This document shows, in pieces, positions 24,730-32,849 of a stretch of 64,000 nucleotides of DNA. Origin of the DNA: Desulfuromonas thiophila (GTDB lineage Bacteria; Desulfobacterota; Desulfuromonadia; Desulfuromonadales; Desulfuromonadaceae); NCBI RefSeq assembly GCF_900101955.1, contig NZ_FNAQ01000005.1:1-64000 (forward strand), in the 5' to 3' direction. Numbering within the stretch: the stretch's first letter is position 1; every line of letters begins with the position of its first letter. The notes beneath the pieces are model-generated. The model was not told the origin of the DNA and ran no database searches. It saw only the letters and a list, made by a program, of their open reading frames with translations. The position numbers and the translations under genes were made by a program.

Positions 24730-24891
24730 TGCACAGACTGCACAGTCTAAGTATTTGTTTTTGCGCTACTTTTGTCTGTGCAGTTGACTGTGCAGCGACT
24801 GTGCAGTGCACAGTCTAAGTTGTTGTTTTTAAAAGGTTCGTCTGTGCAGTGTGCAGTGCACAGTCGTCAAACTGCACAGTCAACTGCACAG
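24730..24891. repeat. Array of ten TGCACAG/CTGTGCA heptamers, possible replication origin iterons
   Basis: TGCACAG or its complement occurs at 24730, 24739, 24776, 24788, 24799, 24807, 24842, 24857, 24873 and 24885. Most copies sit within a longer ACTGCACAGTC context. They overlap the end of the RepA-like ATPase gene and fill the gap before VRR-NUC. A dense array of directed and inverted short repeats beside two replication helicase genes is typical of an origin, though an initiator protein is not identified. Confidence 0.6.
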
Positions 24892-26232
24892 ACGATTTCG
24901 GGGGAAAACGTATGTTTTCGAGCCGCGTGCCCCACCCTCGATTTCAACGATCAGGCCGCAATCGCGGGCGTCGAGAATCCTGCCAATTGCCGCGCGCTGC
25001 TGGATTCCGCCCTCTTCCGCCACCATCAAACCGAACGTCCTCTGCCCCTCGATCCGTCCACCGGCCTGCGTCAGAACATCGACCACGCATTGCAGCCGTT
25101 CATCCTCGACCCTGGCGGCCTTGTGCTCAGTCAGCTCGAACGATAGACCCATCGTCCTGGTGATATAGAAGGGATCCGCCTGCTCGAAGTTGCGGGCCTT
25201 GTCGTGGATAACCCTGATCCGGGCCTCGCCGTCCTCAACGCGGTCCAACTCCAGTTCAAGAGCGTTCGCCGCCCAGTCCCGAATCGCTCCCGCACCTCGG
25301 GTTTTCCCACTGCCCTTCGTGGTGTGGTGGGTAACAACCACGGTCACGCCGGTATCGGCCAGCGCCGCCATGAACGCGTCCAGGACGCGCCGCATCTGCG
25401 TGTTGTCGTTTTCGTTGACGGGATTGAACGAGATCAAAGGGTCGATGAACAGAACGTCGGCGCCGGACCACCGAATGGCCCTCACGATCTCCGCATGGAA
25501 CGCTGGATCGTCCAGCTTCCCAACCACCCGGCATTTGGCATCGTCATACGGCGCACCCAGCATAAAAACACGGTCGTTCGCCAGCTCCGGGTTGTCCGTC
25601 AGGAGTCGGCCCAGCCGGTCCCGTTGCGCGAAACCATCGACCTCCGCCTGAACGATAAGCGAGACGGCGGGGCGCGGCACCCTGTAGCCCCACAGCGGGC
25701 CGCCGCTCGCCAGAACGTGCGCCAGATAGTTGACCAGCAGGCTCTTGCCGATACCGGCCGGGCCGGAAATCAGCAGGGACTCACCCCGGCCCAGCAGCCC
25801 GTCGATGATCGGCTCCGGCGACTCCCTGTCCATTTGCAAAAGGCTGCTGACGTTGATCGGGGAAAAGCTCGGCGCCTGCCAGATCCGCCGCGGGATGTAG
25901 GGATCATAGACGTATGACATCGCCGCCTCGGCCCGAAGCGTCCTCAGTACCGATATCGCCTCCTCGCTCTGGACGACGCCGATATAATGGCCGTCGCCGT
26001 CGTTGGCGTAGCCTTCCCGCCAATCTTCCGACATGCCGAAAAAGATATTCCGGCAGCCTTTTTCAAACCCATCGAAAAAGATGAAATTCGGGTACTCCTC
26101 GCGGTGCTCGGCAATCCGCGTCAGCTGCTTGTTCTCGCCGAAGCAATCCAGGGAAACGCCCTTCGGCACCTCGTTTTCCGCCGCGAACGCTTCCATTTTC
26201 TCCTGGTTCCAGAACACTAAAACCTTACTCAT
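24880..26232 (-). CDS. RepA-like AAA_25 ATPase / replicative helicase
   Basis: The 450-residue protein has an N-terminal module of about 130 residues without a recognised fold and a RecA-like ATPase of the RepA/AAA_25 family: Walker A GPAGIGKS near 160, Walker B DVLFIDPLIS near 262, then VTVVVTHHTTKGS and GAGAIRDWAANALELE. A winged-helix-like C-terminus (RTFGLMVAEEGGIQQRAAIGRILDARDCGLI) could bind DNA. It lies next to a second, larger primase-helicase and the heptamer array into which its stop runs. A hexameric helicase or loader role is likely. Confidence 0.8.
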   Translation of the reverse strand: MSKVLVFWNQEKMEAFAAENEVPKGVSLDCFGENKQLTRIAEHREEYPNFIFFDGFEKGCRNIFFGMSEDWREGYANDGDGHYIGVVQSEEAISVLRTLRAEAAMSYVYDPYIPRRIWQAPSFSPINVSSLLQMDRESPEPIIDGLLGRGESLLISGPAGIGKSLLVNYLAHVLASGGPLWGYRVPRPAVSLIVQAEVDGFAQRDRLGRLLTDNPELANDRVFMLGAPYDDAKCRVVGKLDDPAFHAEIVRAIRWSGADVLFIDPLISFNPVNENDNTQMRRVLDAFMAALADTGVTVVVTHHTTKGSGKTRGAGAIRDWAANALELELDRVEDGEARIRVIHDKARNFEQADPFYITRTMGLSFELTEHKAARVEDERLQCVVDVLTQAGGRIEGQRTFGLMVAEEGGIQQRAAIGRILDARDCGLIVEIEGGARGSKTYVFPRNRLCS

Positions 26233-26283
26233 GGCTGCTTTCCTTTCCGTTGTTGGTGGTGTTTTGTCGAGGCTTCGGCCACC

Positions 26284-28347
26284 CTAAAAAGGTATTGCCA
26301 CCAGGACGATTCTCGGTCGCCCAATGGCGGAATCGCTCGCCTCGACTTCATATAATCTTTTCTCATTGATCAGTTTTTCAATCATCCACTCCATGTCGAC
26401 CGCCCGCCGGAAACCGGGAAACTTGTCTTTCATTTCCCTGGCAATCCCGTCTCCCGCGCCGCCCTTGACCAGGTCCAGCCGGGTATATTGCCGGGGGTCC
26501 AGCGTGATCTTCTCGATCAGGGCCGCCGCCATCTTTTCTTTGTGTTCCCTGCCCGGCTCGGTGTATTCCAGCACGCCACCCTCGCCCCGGCGGAAGCAGA
26601 TCACCCCCGGCAGATCGGCCGCGTAGTTGGACTTTGGCGCGTCGAACAGGACATACTCGCGTGCCCGCTCAACGCCCAGCCTGGCCGCCATTTTGTCGTC
26701 CATGCGCACCAGCCCGCCCTGCCAGCGACACCCGTCCACAATGGCGGAACTGCCCCGACTCATGTTCTGGCTGATCTTCCCGGCACTGTCCTTGCTGGTG
26801 TGGTGACTGAAAAGGATGGTCAGGCCATGACGCTTCGCCAGGCCCTCAAGCGCCTGGATCCATTGCGTCGCATGTTCGCTGTTGTTTTCGTCCAGGCCGT
26901 AGAAGCGGGATTTCGGGTCGATGATCAGCAGTTCCAGCCCCGGATGATTCTTGATGGTCTGCTCCAGCCAGAAATAGGTGTCGGCCAAAACCGGCAACGA
27001 TCCGTCCAGTCGCATCAGCGGCCCCAGCTCGCCATAAACGGAGGCCGCGTGCAGCTGCTCGGGAAACTGGCCGTGGCCGATATCCCACAACCGCCGGTCC
27101 AGCTCGTCCTGCGTGTCCTCGCCGACGATGACCAGGGTCTTGACGGGCGACGGCGCCCGGATCGGCCCGAAGTTGCCGCCCGCGGCCCCCGCCATCGCCA
27201 GCGACAGCAGGAAGAAGGTTTTGCCGGTCCCGCCCGTGGCCGTAAGCACCCCGATCACGCCGCGCGGGATCAAGCCCTGGTCGTTGAATTTAAAAATAAA
27301 TTCGAGGGGTTTTGGCCTAAACTTCAAGCGGTTTCCAACTTGCGAACCGGCCGGGGACAACGGCGGCAGCCGCCCCCGCTCACCCGGATTTTTAATCTGC
27401 AGCGCAACGGTATCGTTACCGGCCACCGCCGCCAGATCATTGAAGTCCGACCATTTCAGGGCCTGGTCGTCGCCGCCCGGAATGCCGTCGAAACAAGGGA
27501 ACACCAGCGTTGCCCCCGTGGCCTTGGCTGCCTCGCCCGCCTTGGTGATCCCGGGGTTTCCCGCCGTGAATCGGTCGTTGTCCGCGCAAATGGTCAAAGG
27601 GGTAGTGGGGCAGCGCTCCCGGAACGATCGCGCCACGGGCGGCAGATTCCCGGCGTTGAACGCGCAAATCACCGTTGCCCCCGTGGCCGCGTGAATGCTC
27701 GCTCCCGTCGCCACGCCCTCGCAGAGCATGACCCGCCCGTCGCCCGGAATGGTGAACGACAGCCCCTCGACACGGCCGCCGAACAGAAACTTCTTCTCCC
27801 CGCCCGGCTTGATGAACTGGACGTTGTGAATCGCTCCGTCGGCGTCGCGCAGGGGCGCTATCAAGTCACCCCGGCCCGTTTTCAGATCGCGACACGCCAC
27901 GCCCTTTTTAACCAGATAGGGATGATCCGGCGCGGCCGGCTCCGCCCGGTCCCAGATCTCGCCCGCCTTGACCCTGGCCTCGGCCTGCAGCCGGGCCTCT
28001 TCCTCCTCCCGCTGCTTTTTGGCCCGCTCCACCGTGCGCCGGTATTCCTCCGCCTGCGCGTCGGTCAGCTCGCCGGGCCCAAACTGACACCAGTTTTGCT
28101 TGTCACCGGATTTCCAGCTGCCGAACGCGCCGGCCGACACCTCACCAAGAAAAAAAACGTACCAGCCGGCCTTGTCGCCCCGTTTGTCGATGTCAAACCG
28201 GACCAGCCGGCCGCTGGGGTCGATGCTGTCGGGGGCAAGGCCATACTCCGCCATCGCGCCCCGGAAGGCCTCGACCGGATCATCGGGAACGGCCGGCGGC
28301 CGGTAGTATTCCCTGCGCTGTTGTGACGCCACTGAAAGGTCAATCAT
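26284..28347 (-). CDS. Bifunctional primase-helicase (Toprim + RepA-like ATPase)
   Basis: The 687-residue protein joins several parts. An N-terminal DUF3987/prim-pol-associated region (RLVRFDIDKRGDKAGWYVFF) is followed by a Glu-rich coiled coil (about 100-130). A DNA-primase-like Toprim comes next (MLCEGVATGASIHAATGATVICAFNAGNL, then LTICADNDRF). A RecA-like AAA_25 helicase completes it: Walker A TATGGTGKT near 385, Walker B LELLIIDPKSRF, sensor ILFSHHTSKDS. The C-terminal winged-helix segment ends IGRPRIVLVAIPF. It would prime and unwind phage DNA. A MazG gene lies just upstream. Confidence 0.88.
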   Translation of the reverse strand: MIDLSVASQQRREYYRPPAVPDDPVEAFRGAMAEYGLAPDSIDPSGRLVRFDIDKRGDKAGWYVFFLGEVSAGAFGSWKSGDKQNWCQFGPGELTDAQAEEYRRTVERAKKQREEEEARLQAEARVKAGEIWDRAEPAAPDHPYLVKKGVACRDLKTGRGDLIAPLRDADGAIHNVQFIKPGGEKKFLFGGRVEGLSFTIPGDGRVMLCEGVATGASIHAATGATVICAFNAGNLPPVARSFRERCPTTPLTICADNDRFTAGNPGITKAGEAAKATGATLVFPCFDGIPGGDDQALKWSDFNDLAAVAGNDTVALQIKNPGERGRLPPLSPAGSQVGNRLKFRPKPLEFIFKFNDQGLIPRGVIGVLTATGGTGKTFFLLSLAMAGAAGGNFGPIRAPSPVKTLVIVGEDTQDELDRRLWDIGHGQFPEQLHAASVYGELGPLMRLDGSLPVLADTYFWLEQTIKNHPGLELLIIDPKSRFYGLDENNSEHATQWIQALEGLAKRHGLTILFSHHTSKDSAGKISQNMSRGSSAIVDGCRWQGGLVRMDDKMAARLGVERAREYVLFDAPKSNYAADLPGVICFRRGEGGVLEYTEPGREHKEKMAAALIEKITLDPRQYTRLDLVKGGAGDGIAREMKDKFPGFRRAVDMEWMIEKLINEKRLYEVEASDSAIGRPRIVLVAIPF

Positions 28348-28374
28348 AGGGTGTCCCGTCCTGGGAATGTGGCG

Positions 28375-28938
28375 TCAGAGCGAGGCTGATGGATCGCCGC
28401 TGGTGGCCCTTCCCCGACTCGCCGCGGCGCTGAACGCCTCCGGATACCGCCGCCACAGCTTCTCGACGTTGGCGTCCAGCACCCGCAAAAAATCGCCCCC
28501 TGCCGCCTCGCACATGGCGGACAGAACCCGCAGCAGGTAGCCGACGGCCGTCCGTAGCGTATCGCCCCGGCCGGCTGGGCCAGGTAGGACGCAATGGAAG
28601 CAGAGCCGGATATTGTTGACCCCCGTCCAGGCGTCCAGGGCCAGCGCCTCCAGGTCCCGCTGCCGGCAGGACGACAGCCGCCAGCAACCGCCCAAATCGC
28701 CACACTCGGCCGTCGTGCAGATCGCCGCCAGATACCAGCAGCAATCCCCCACCTCCTCCGGCAGCTTGGCCAGGTCGTGGCCGTGGTAGAGGTGCTTTTT
28801 GATGACGTCGATCACCTCGCCCACCTCGCCCATGATGCCGAGCAGGTAATTGTTCAGCGGATTCTCGGTGTCCCGGTTCAGCGTCCGCGCCGCGTCTTTT
28901 TGGTACTGGTTCAGAATTTTCCTGACAGCGTTGTCCAT
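28375..28938 (-). CDS. MazG-like nucleotide pyrophosphohydrolase
   Basis: The 187-residue protein begins MDNAVRKILNQYQKDAA after GGAAGG; an in-frame start further upstream would translate the operator palindrome. The all-alpha NTP pyrophosphatase core is YLLGIMGEVGEVIDVIKKHLYHGHDLAKLPEEVGDCCWYL, with the metal-binding E-x-x-E...E-x-x-D pattern (GEVGE, EEVGD). The C-terminal 100 residues are unusual for MazG and hold several Cys. Phage MazG enzymes hydrolyse nucleotides or (p)ppGpp to favour phage replication. Site D lies directly before the gene. Confidence 0.88.
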   Translation of the reverse strand: MDNAVRKILNQYQKDAARTLNRDTENPLNNYLLGIMGEVGEVIDVIKKHLYHGHDLAKLPEEVGDCCWYLAAICTTAECGDLGGCWRLSSCRQRDLEALALDAWTGVNNIRLCFHCVLPGPAGRGDTLRTAVGYLLRVLSAMCEAAGGDFLRVLDANVEKLWRRYPEAFSAAASRGRATSGDPSASL

Positions 28939-28954
28939 GTCTTGCCCTTCCTTT

Positions 28955-28968
28955 TTCCCATTTGGGAA
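28955..28968. promoter_or_regulatory. Palindromic site D upstream of MazG gene
   Basis: TTCCCATTTGGGAA is a perfect match to the prophage operator. It stands 17 bases before the MazG start, between the nuclease stop and the ribosome-binding site. No clear -35/-10 pair was seen next to it, so it could act as a roadblock to transcription instead of a promoter operator. Confidence 0.6.
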
Positions 28969-28986
28969 TTCTGGGGCCAAAAAAAA

Positions 28987-29724
28987 TCAGGCCAGCCCGT
29001 GGCATCGTTTCCGCCACGAGCACCACTTGCATTGATAAAAGTTGGGGTCTTGGCTCAGCCTCGGCAGCTGCTCCCCCGCCAGGCACGCCTGGAGGATCCG
29101 CCCCGCCTTGGCGTCCAGCGCGGCCACCGCCTGCGGGTTGTGGGGCACCGCCTCCCAGTAAATTTCCATCGTATCCGCATTGACCGCCGAAAATAGCGCC
29201 GGGTTTTCAGTCAGGCCGAACCGATCCATGTAAACCTGGCACTGTGCCCAATAAACGGGCTTCTCCTTGCGCAGCCCGTGGGAAGAGAGCGCCCGCCAGT
29301 CATCGGCCTTGATGCACTTGTTCTCCCACAAGCGGGGGAACGGCCCAAACGACTCCGGCCCGCCGGTCAGTATCCCGTCGCAATGGCCCTGGAACAGCCC
29401 GTCGAAGTCTGAAAAACCGAACTGCCCGCCGCCCTCGTCCTCGATCAGGATCGTCACCCCCGCCAGTTGCAGCCACCGCACCACCGCCGCCTCGGCCCAG
29501 TGCCCCCGCTCAAAAACCCGCAGGATCCGGCCTGGAAAATCCTTCTCCGGATCCTTCGGCGTGGCGAAAACTTCATACTGCAGCTGCCGCTCGCACTCCA
29601 CGCCCAGGCGGGAGCCACCCAGGTAGCGCCGGGCCTCCTGCTGGTCGCGTTCGGCCTCCAGCGCCGCATCGATGATCGGGTTCAGGCGGCCTGAAAGCAT
29701 TTTTTTGGATGTCAGGTCAATCAC
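28987..29724 (-). CDS. PD-(D/E)xK nuclease, RecB/Cas4-like with four-Cys cluster (GTG start)
   Basis: GTG 29724 follows a strong GGGAGGAG box and overlaps the upstream stop by 8 bases. The 245-residue protein shows GVECERQLQYEVF with the first Cys near the N-terminus and CKWCSWRKRC at the C-terminus, the 4Fe-4S pattern of Cas4/AddB-type nucleases. Between them are the acidic GHCDGILTGG and the E-x-K-like LWENKCIK. It lies with helicase and Sak4 genes and probably acts as a recombination exonuclease. Cluster binding is inferred from Cys spacing. Confidence 0.8.
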   Translation of the reverse strand: MIDLTSKKMLSGRLNPIIDAALEAERDQQEARRYLGGSRLGVECERQLQYEVFATPKDPEKDFPGRILRVFERGHWAEAAVVRWLQLAGVTILIEDEGGGQFGFSDFDGLFQGHCDGILTGGPESFGPFPRLWENKCIKADDWRALSSHGLRKEKPVYWAQCQVYMDRFGLTENPALFSAVNADTMEIYWEAVPHNPQAVAALDAKAGRILQACLAGEQLPRLSQDPNFYQCKWCSWRKRCHGLA

Positions 29725-30058
29725 GGGCTCCTCCCTTCGGCCGTGCCCCCAACCCGCGCCGGTCGGGAACATATCGCGCCACAATCTCCTCCGGCGCTCC
29801 CAACTCGGCCAGCGTCTGCCGCAGTGACCGGCCCCCAGGCGTCCACCAGCGATATTGCGGATGACAGTCTGCCGGAAAGATCAGTTCTCCCCTCTCAATC
29901 CGTGGCGGCTGCCAGCCATCCACCGGCACCGCGTCCGACGGGCACGACAGCACCGCCTCACACAGGTAGATGACCTCCTCATGCGTCATGCTGAAGAACG
30001 ATTTGTCCATCAACCGGCGCGCCATGAGCTTTTCAGCGAGACTTGGCAGATCGATCAC
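29717..30058 (-). CDS. Hypothetical phage protein (113 aa, GTG start)
   Basis: GTG 30058 with GGAAGG upstream gives a 113-residue protein (VIDLPSLAEKLMARRLMDKSFF). It contains MTHEEVIYLCEAVLSCPSD, a Trp/Pro-rich middle (DGWQPPRIERGELIFP, YRWWTPGGRSL) and a basic tail. No known family is evident. It ends in an 8-base overlap with the nuclease gene, which suggests that the two are co-translated. The region between its start and 30116 serves the divergent toxin-antitoxin genes. Confidence 0.6.
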   Translation of the reverse strand: MIDLPSLAEKLMARRLMDKSFFSMTHEEVIYLCEAVLSCPSDAVPVDGWQPPRIERGELIFPADCHPQYRWWTPGGRSLRQTLAELGAPEEIVARYVPDRRGLGARPKGGARD

Positions 30059-30079
30059 GGCTTCCTGACCTTCCTTTTT

Positions 30080-30107
30080 TGCTTGCAATCTGTATCCTCT
30101 GAGATAC
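30080..30107 (+). promoter_or_regulatory. Candidate promoter/operator of the toxin-antitoxin operon
   Basis: TTGCTT (30080-30085) and a GATACG-like -10 about 18 bases on precede the toxin gene. An inverted repeat GTATC-CTCTGA-GATAC (30092-30107) lies over the -10 region, a usual place for autoregulation by the antitoxin. The match to consensus is moderate. Confidence 0.4.
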
Positions 30108-30116
30108 GCTAGCGGC

Positions 30117-30431
30117 ATGAATTATCTCCTGCGCAGCACCAGACAATTTGATAAATGGTTTTCCGGCATAAAAGACCGGCAGTGCCGCGCAAGAATCGCC
30201 CAGCGGATCGACGCCATGACCGTTGGGTCGTTCGGCGACCACAAACAAATCGGTGACGGTCTTTTTGAACTGCGGCTGTTTTTCGGCCCTGGGTTTCGCG
30301 TGTATTACACGGTGCGTGGGCGCGAAATCATTTTTCTGCTGGCCGGTGGCGATAAATCGACGCAGAAAAAAGATATTGCTCTGGCACAGCAGCTTTTGAA
30401 CCAGATGGAGGACTGCAATGATGGCCCTTGA
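30117..30431 (+). CDS. RelE/HigB-type toxin (addiction module killer, HI1419-like)
   Basis: The 104-residue toxin begins MNYLLRSTRQFDKWFSGIKDRQCRARIAQRID, the RelE/ParE fold start of the HI1419-like killer family. GSFGDHKQIGDGLFELRLFFGPGFRVYYTVRG and IIFLLAGGDKSTQKKDI follow. Family members cleave mRNA at the ribosome. The toxin precedes its antitoxin, as in higBA loci, and overlaps it by 14 bases. The pair is transcribed against the surrounding early operon, which marks it as an inserted stability or defence module. Confidence 0.9.
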   Translation: MNYLLRSTRQFDKWFSGIKDRQCRARIAQRIDAMTVGSFGDHKQIGDGLFELRLFFGPGFRVYYTVRGREIIFLLAGGDKSTQKKDIALAQQLLNQMEDCNDGP

Positions 30432-30699
30432 AACACGACCCTTCGACATTGCCGAACACCTGGAGACCGAGGAAGATATCCGCGAGTTTCTCAAAGCCGC
30501 GGCGGAGGACGGCTCCCCGGACGTGTTTATCCACGCTCTGAATACAGCCGCCCGCGCCATGGGCATGACAGAGGTGGCGAAAAAAGCCGGTGTCACCCGC
30601 GCCAGCCTGTACAAATCGCTGGCCGAGGGTGGTAATCCGCGCTTTGACACCATTGTCAAGGTGACGGAAGCGCTGGGCTGCAAGCTCAAGGTGGCTTGA
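30418..30699 (+). CDS. HigA-type antitoxin with HTH (HI1420-like)
   Basis: The 93-residue antitoxin has an N-terminal toxin-binding part (TRPFDIAEHLETEEDIREFLKAAAEDG) and a Cro/CI-type HTH (MGMTEVAKKAGVTRASLYKSLAEGGNPRFDTIVKVTEAL). It should neutralise the upstream toxin and repress the operon. Start choice MMALETRP versus the second Met is open. It ends 61 bases from the convergent DEAH helicase stop. Confidence 0.9.
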   Translation: MMALETRPFDIAEHLETEEDIREFLKAAAEDGSPDVFIHALNTAARAMGMTEVAKKAGVTRASLYKSLAEGGNPRFDTIVKVTEALGCKLKVA

Positions 30700-30759
30700 A
30701 CGATTTGTCGGTTCACAGCACCCCCACGCCCGCCGTGGCGGCCAGGGCTTTCAGGCCGG

Positions 30760-32427
30760 TCATGCCGCCACCCCCATGACCCGCTCGATTGTCTGCCGGT
30801 TGAAGTTGAACGTCAGGTGCGCCGCCGCCTCGATCTTGGAATAATGGCCACCCGCGTAGCCAAACCGCCCCAGCGTCTGCTCCTGTTTCTGGCTCGCCGG
30901 GTGGCCCATCCAGCCCGCCGCCTTCTTCGCGCTGCGGCTCGTTTCGTTGGCCCGCATGAAGTCATCCGCCGATGCCACCGCGCCCACCCGGTTGGCAATG
31001 GTCAGCAACTGCGCCTCGCGCCCCTGGCCGCCGATGGCGAACCAGTTCTCACCGTCAACAGAAGTGACCGCCGCCCAGCTATCGAACCCCGTCGCCACCA
31101 GCACCCGGTCGGAGTCGAACAGCGAAATCCAGCGGAACGGCGAGTTGTTGAGCAGGTCAATCTCGATCAGCCGCAACTCCTCCAGCTCGTTATAAAAACC
31201 GCCCTCGGTCAATTCGACCTTGAACTCGTACCCGCACAGCGGACACTCCCTGACCTGGACCGGCAACTCGGCCTTGCACTCCGGGCAGCTCTTTTTCCTG
31301 GCCTCGCCCTTTTCGGCCGGGTCTTTCGCTTTCCCGAGCACCGCGTCAACGTTCAGGTCGCCGTGGGTCAGCAGGGAGATGCCGAAATCCAAAATCAGGC
31401 AATCGCGCTTCACCCGCCCCGGATACCGCCGGGGGTCGAGCTTGCGCAGGCCCCGGCCCGCCATCTGGATCATGGTGGACTTTTGGGAGCTGGTTCGCAG
31501 CAGCAGGATTGCCGAGCAAATTTGAGCGTCCCAGCCCTCGGTCAGAATCATCGGATTGCACAGCATGGGGATTTCGCCCCGGTCATAGGCCGCCAGAATC
31601 GCCCGGCGCTCTTTCGTCCCAAGCTCGCCGTGGACCGCCTCGGCCGCCACGCCCGCCACGCGAAACGCGTCCCGCATGTCCTCGGCGTGCTTGACCGTTG
31701 AGCAAAACGCCACGCTCGGCCGGTCGCTGGAGTGCTCCAGCCAGTAATCGACAATCTGCCGGTTGTGAATCGTGGTGTTCTGGATCGCCTCGACCTCGGC
31801 CATGTCGTAGTCGGCCGCCGACCTTTTCACCCGCCGCAGCTGGTCCTGCGTGCCGATGTCAATCACCCGGCCGACCGGCGGGACCAGATGCCCGGCCCGG
31901 ACAAGCTCGGTTATCGTGATCGCGTCGGCCACGTTATCAAACGTCCCGGCCAGCCCCCGCCTGTCCGACCGCTCCGGCGTCGCCGTCACGCCAAAAACGG
32001 CAAGGTCGGGATTCAGCGCCCGCGCCCGATCGATTATCCGCTGGTAACTGTCGGCCGCGACGTGGTGCGCCTCGTCAATGACCAGCAGATCCAGGCGGGG
32101 CATGGAATCCAGCGCCGTGTCCCGGCACAGGGTCTGCACCATGCCGAACGTGGCCTGCCCCCGCCATGACTTTTGATCGGCGCAGTAGTAGGAAACGGGA
32201 AAATCCGGACAAACCTGGCGAAACGTCCGGCTATTCTGGCCGGTCAGCTCGTCGCGGTGCTGCAGGACCAGCACCCGCCCGCCGCCCGTCAGCCGCTCGC
32301 CCGCCACGGCCGAGAGCATGACCGTCTTGCCCGATCCGGTCGCGGATACCAGCAGGGTGTTGCCGTGTTTTTTGAGGGCGTCCAGGCAGTTTTTCACCGC
32401 CCGGCCCTGATACGGCCGCAGGATCAT
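30760..32427 (-). CDS. DEAD/DEAH-box SF2 helicase
   Basis: The 555-residue helicase begins MILRPYQGRAVKN; its ATG overlaps the upstream stop (ATGA). The longer reading frame upstream is the antisense-frame product of Gln-rich repeats and is not used. Motifs: Q-like RPYQ, Walker A SATGSGKT, DEAH in LLVIDEAHH, TATPER, then the C-terminal half with ILTEGWD and QMAGRGLRK. A zinc ribbon follows (CPECKAEL...CPLCGYEF, about 365-390), then a 150-residue tail. It resembles phage helicases of the YqhH/Uvs type, acting in replication or recombination. Confidence 0.92.
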   Translation of the reverse strand: MILRPYQGRAVKNCLDALKKHGNTLLVSATGSGKTVMLSAVAGERLTGGGRVLVLQHRDELTGQNSRTFRQVCPDFPVSYYCADQKSWRGQATFGMVQTLCRDTALDSMPRLDLLVIDEAHHVAADSYQRIIDRARALNPDLAVFGVTATPERSDRRGLAGTFDNVADAITITELVRAGHLVPPVGRVIDIGTQDQLRRVKRSAADYDMAEVEAIQNTTIHNRQIVDYWLEHSSDRPSVAFCSTVKHAEDMRDAFRVAGVAAEAVHGELGTKERRAILAAYDRGEIPMLCNPMILTEGWDAQICSAILLLRTSSQKSTMIQMAGRGLRKLDPRRYPGRVKRDCLILDFGISLLTHGDLNVDAVLGKAKDPAEKGEARKKSCPECKAELPVQVRECPLCGYEFKVELTEGGFYNELEELRLIEIDLLNNSPFRWISLFDSDRVLVATGFDSWAAVTSVDGENWFAIGGQGREAQLLTIANRVGAVASADDFMRANETSRSAKKAAGWMGHPASQKQEQTLGRFGYAGGHYSKIEAAAHLTFNFNRQTIERVMGVAA

Positions 32428-32849
32428 TTCAGCACCCCCTGCCGAATAAGGCTCAAGGTATTGCAGGCCGTGCGCTGGGAGCAGCCGAGTTGCTCGGCAA
32501 TCTCCCGCGAGCGCATGTCGGGATGTTCCTTGACCATGTCCATGATCAACCGTGCGCATGTCCCGGCCTTCGGCCGCCTGATTCGCATCGATTGCCCCTG
32601 CCGTTTCAGCACCCCCTGCTGTTTCAGCACCCCCTGCTGTTTCGGCTGCGCCTGCTGTTTCGGCTGCGCCTGCTGTTTCGGCTTGTCGCGGTACTTGACG
32701 CAGGCGTTGCAGCACTCATGCAGCCCGCTTCTCCGCTTGGCCTCGCAGCTGGCCAGCCAGAAATTTGGCTCTCCCTCAAGGCCGGGGATCTCGGGACAAT
32801 AGGTATCGGGCAGGCTCCAGCCCAACTTGCCGGTAGGGGTCGCCCTCAT
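32424..32849 (-). CDS. Cys-rich, Gln-repeat, HTH protein (141 aa)
   Basis: The start MRATPTGKLGWSLP overlaps the upstream stop (ATGA), and the stop overlaps the helicase start in the same way. The N-terminal 50 residues carry Cys groups (CPEI, ASCEAKRRSGLHECCNACVKY) that may bind zinc. A low-complexity linker of six-residue repeats (KQQAQP, KQQGVL) leads to a C-terminal winged-helix-like HTH (LIMDMVKEHPDMRSREIAEQLGCSQRTACNTLSLI). It may be a DNA-binding regulator or recombination accessory. No family is named with confidence. Confidence 0.7.
   Translation of the reverse strand: MRATPTGKLGWSLPDTYCPEIPGLEGEPNFWLASCEAKRRSGLHECCNACVKYRDKPKQQAQPKQQAQPKQQGVLKQQGVLKRQGQSMRIRRPKAGTCARLIMDMVKEHPDMRSREIAEQLGCSQRTACNTLSLIRQGVLK
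32592..32681. repeat. Five tandem 18-bp coding repeats
   Basis: Five units of 18 bp, such as CACCCCCTGCTGTTTCAG, run from 32592 to 32681 with up to four differences between units. They encode the six-residue Gln-rich linker of the HTH protein. They have no spacers, so this is not CRISPR. Confidence 0.85.

Noticed and set aside
24730-24891. Heptamer array as a CRISPR array
   Set aside because: Repeat units are 7 bp in both orientations at irregular spacing. No cas genes lie nearby; the Cas4-like nuclease belongs to phage recombination.
26488-28326. A 612-codon plus-strand frame opposite the primase-helicase
   Set aside because: No start signal or domain pattern. The minus-strand product has clear Toprim and Walker motifs.
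32592-32681. Short regular repeats that might be a CRISPR
   Set aside because: The units are contiguous, 18 bp, without spacers, and code for a Gln-rich linker in frame.
32428-32715. Longer start for the DEAH helicase, adding Ala-Glu-Thr repeats
   Set aside because: This would translate the repeats of the upstream gene in a second frame. The 4-base ATGA overlap at 32424-32427 and the normal RPYQ start favour 32427.
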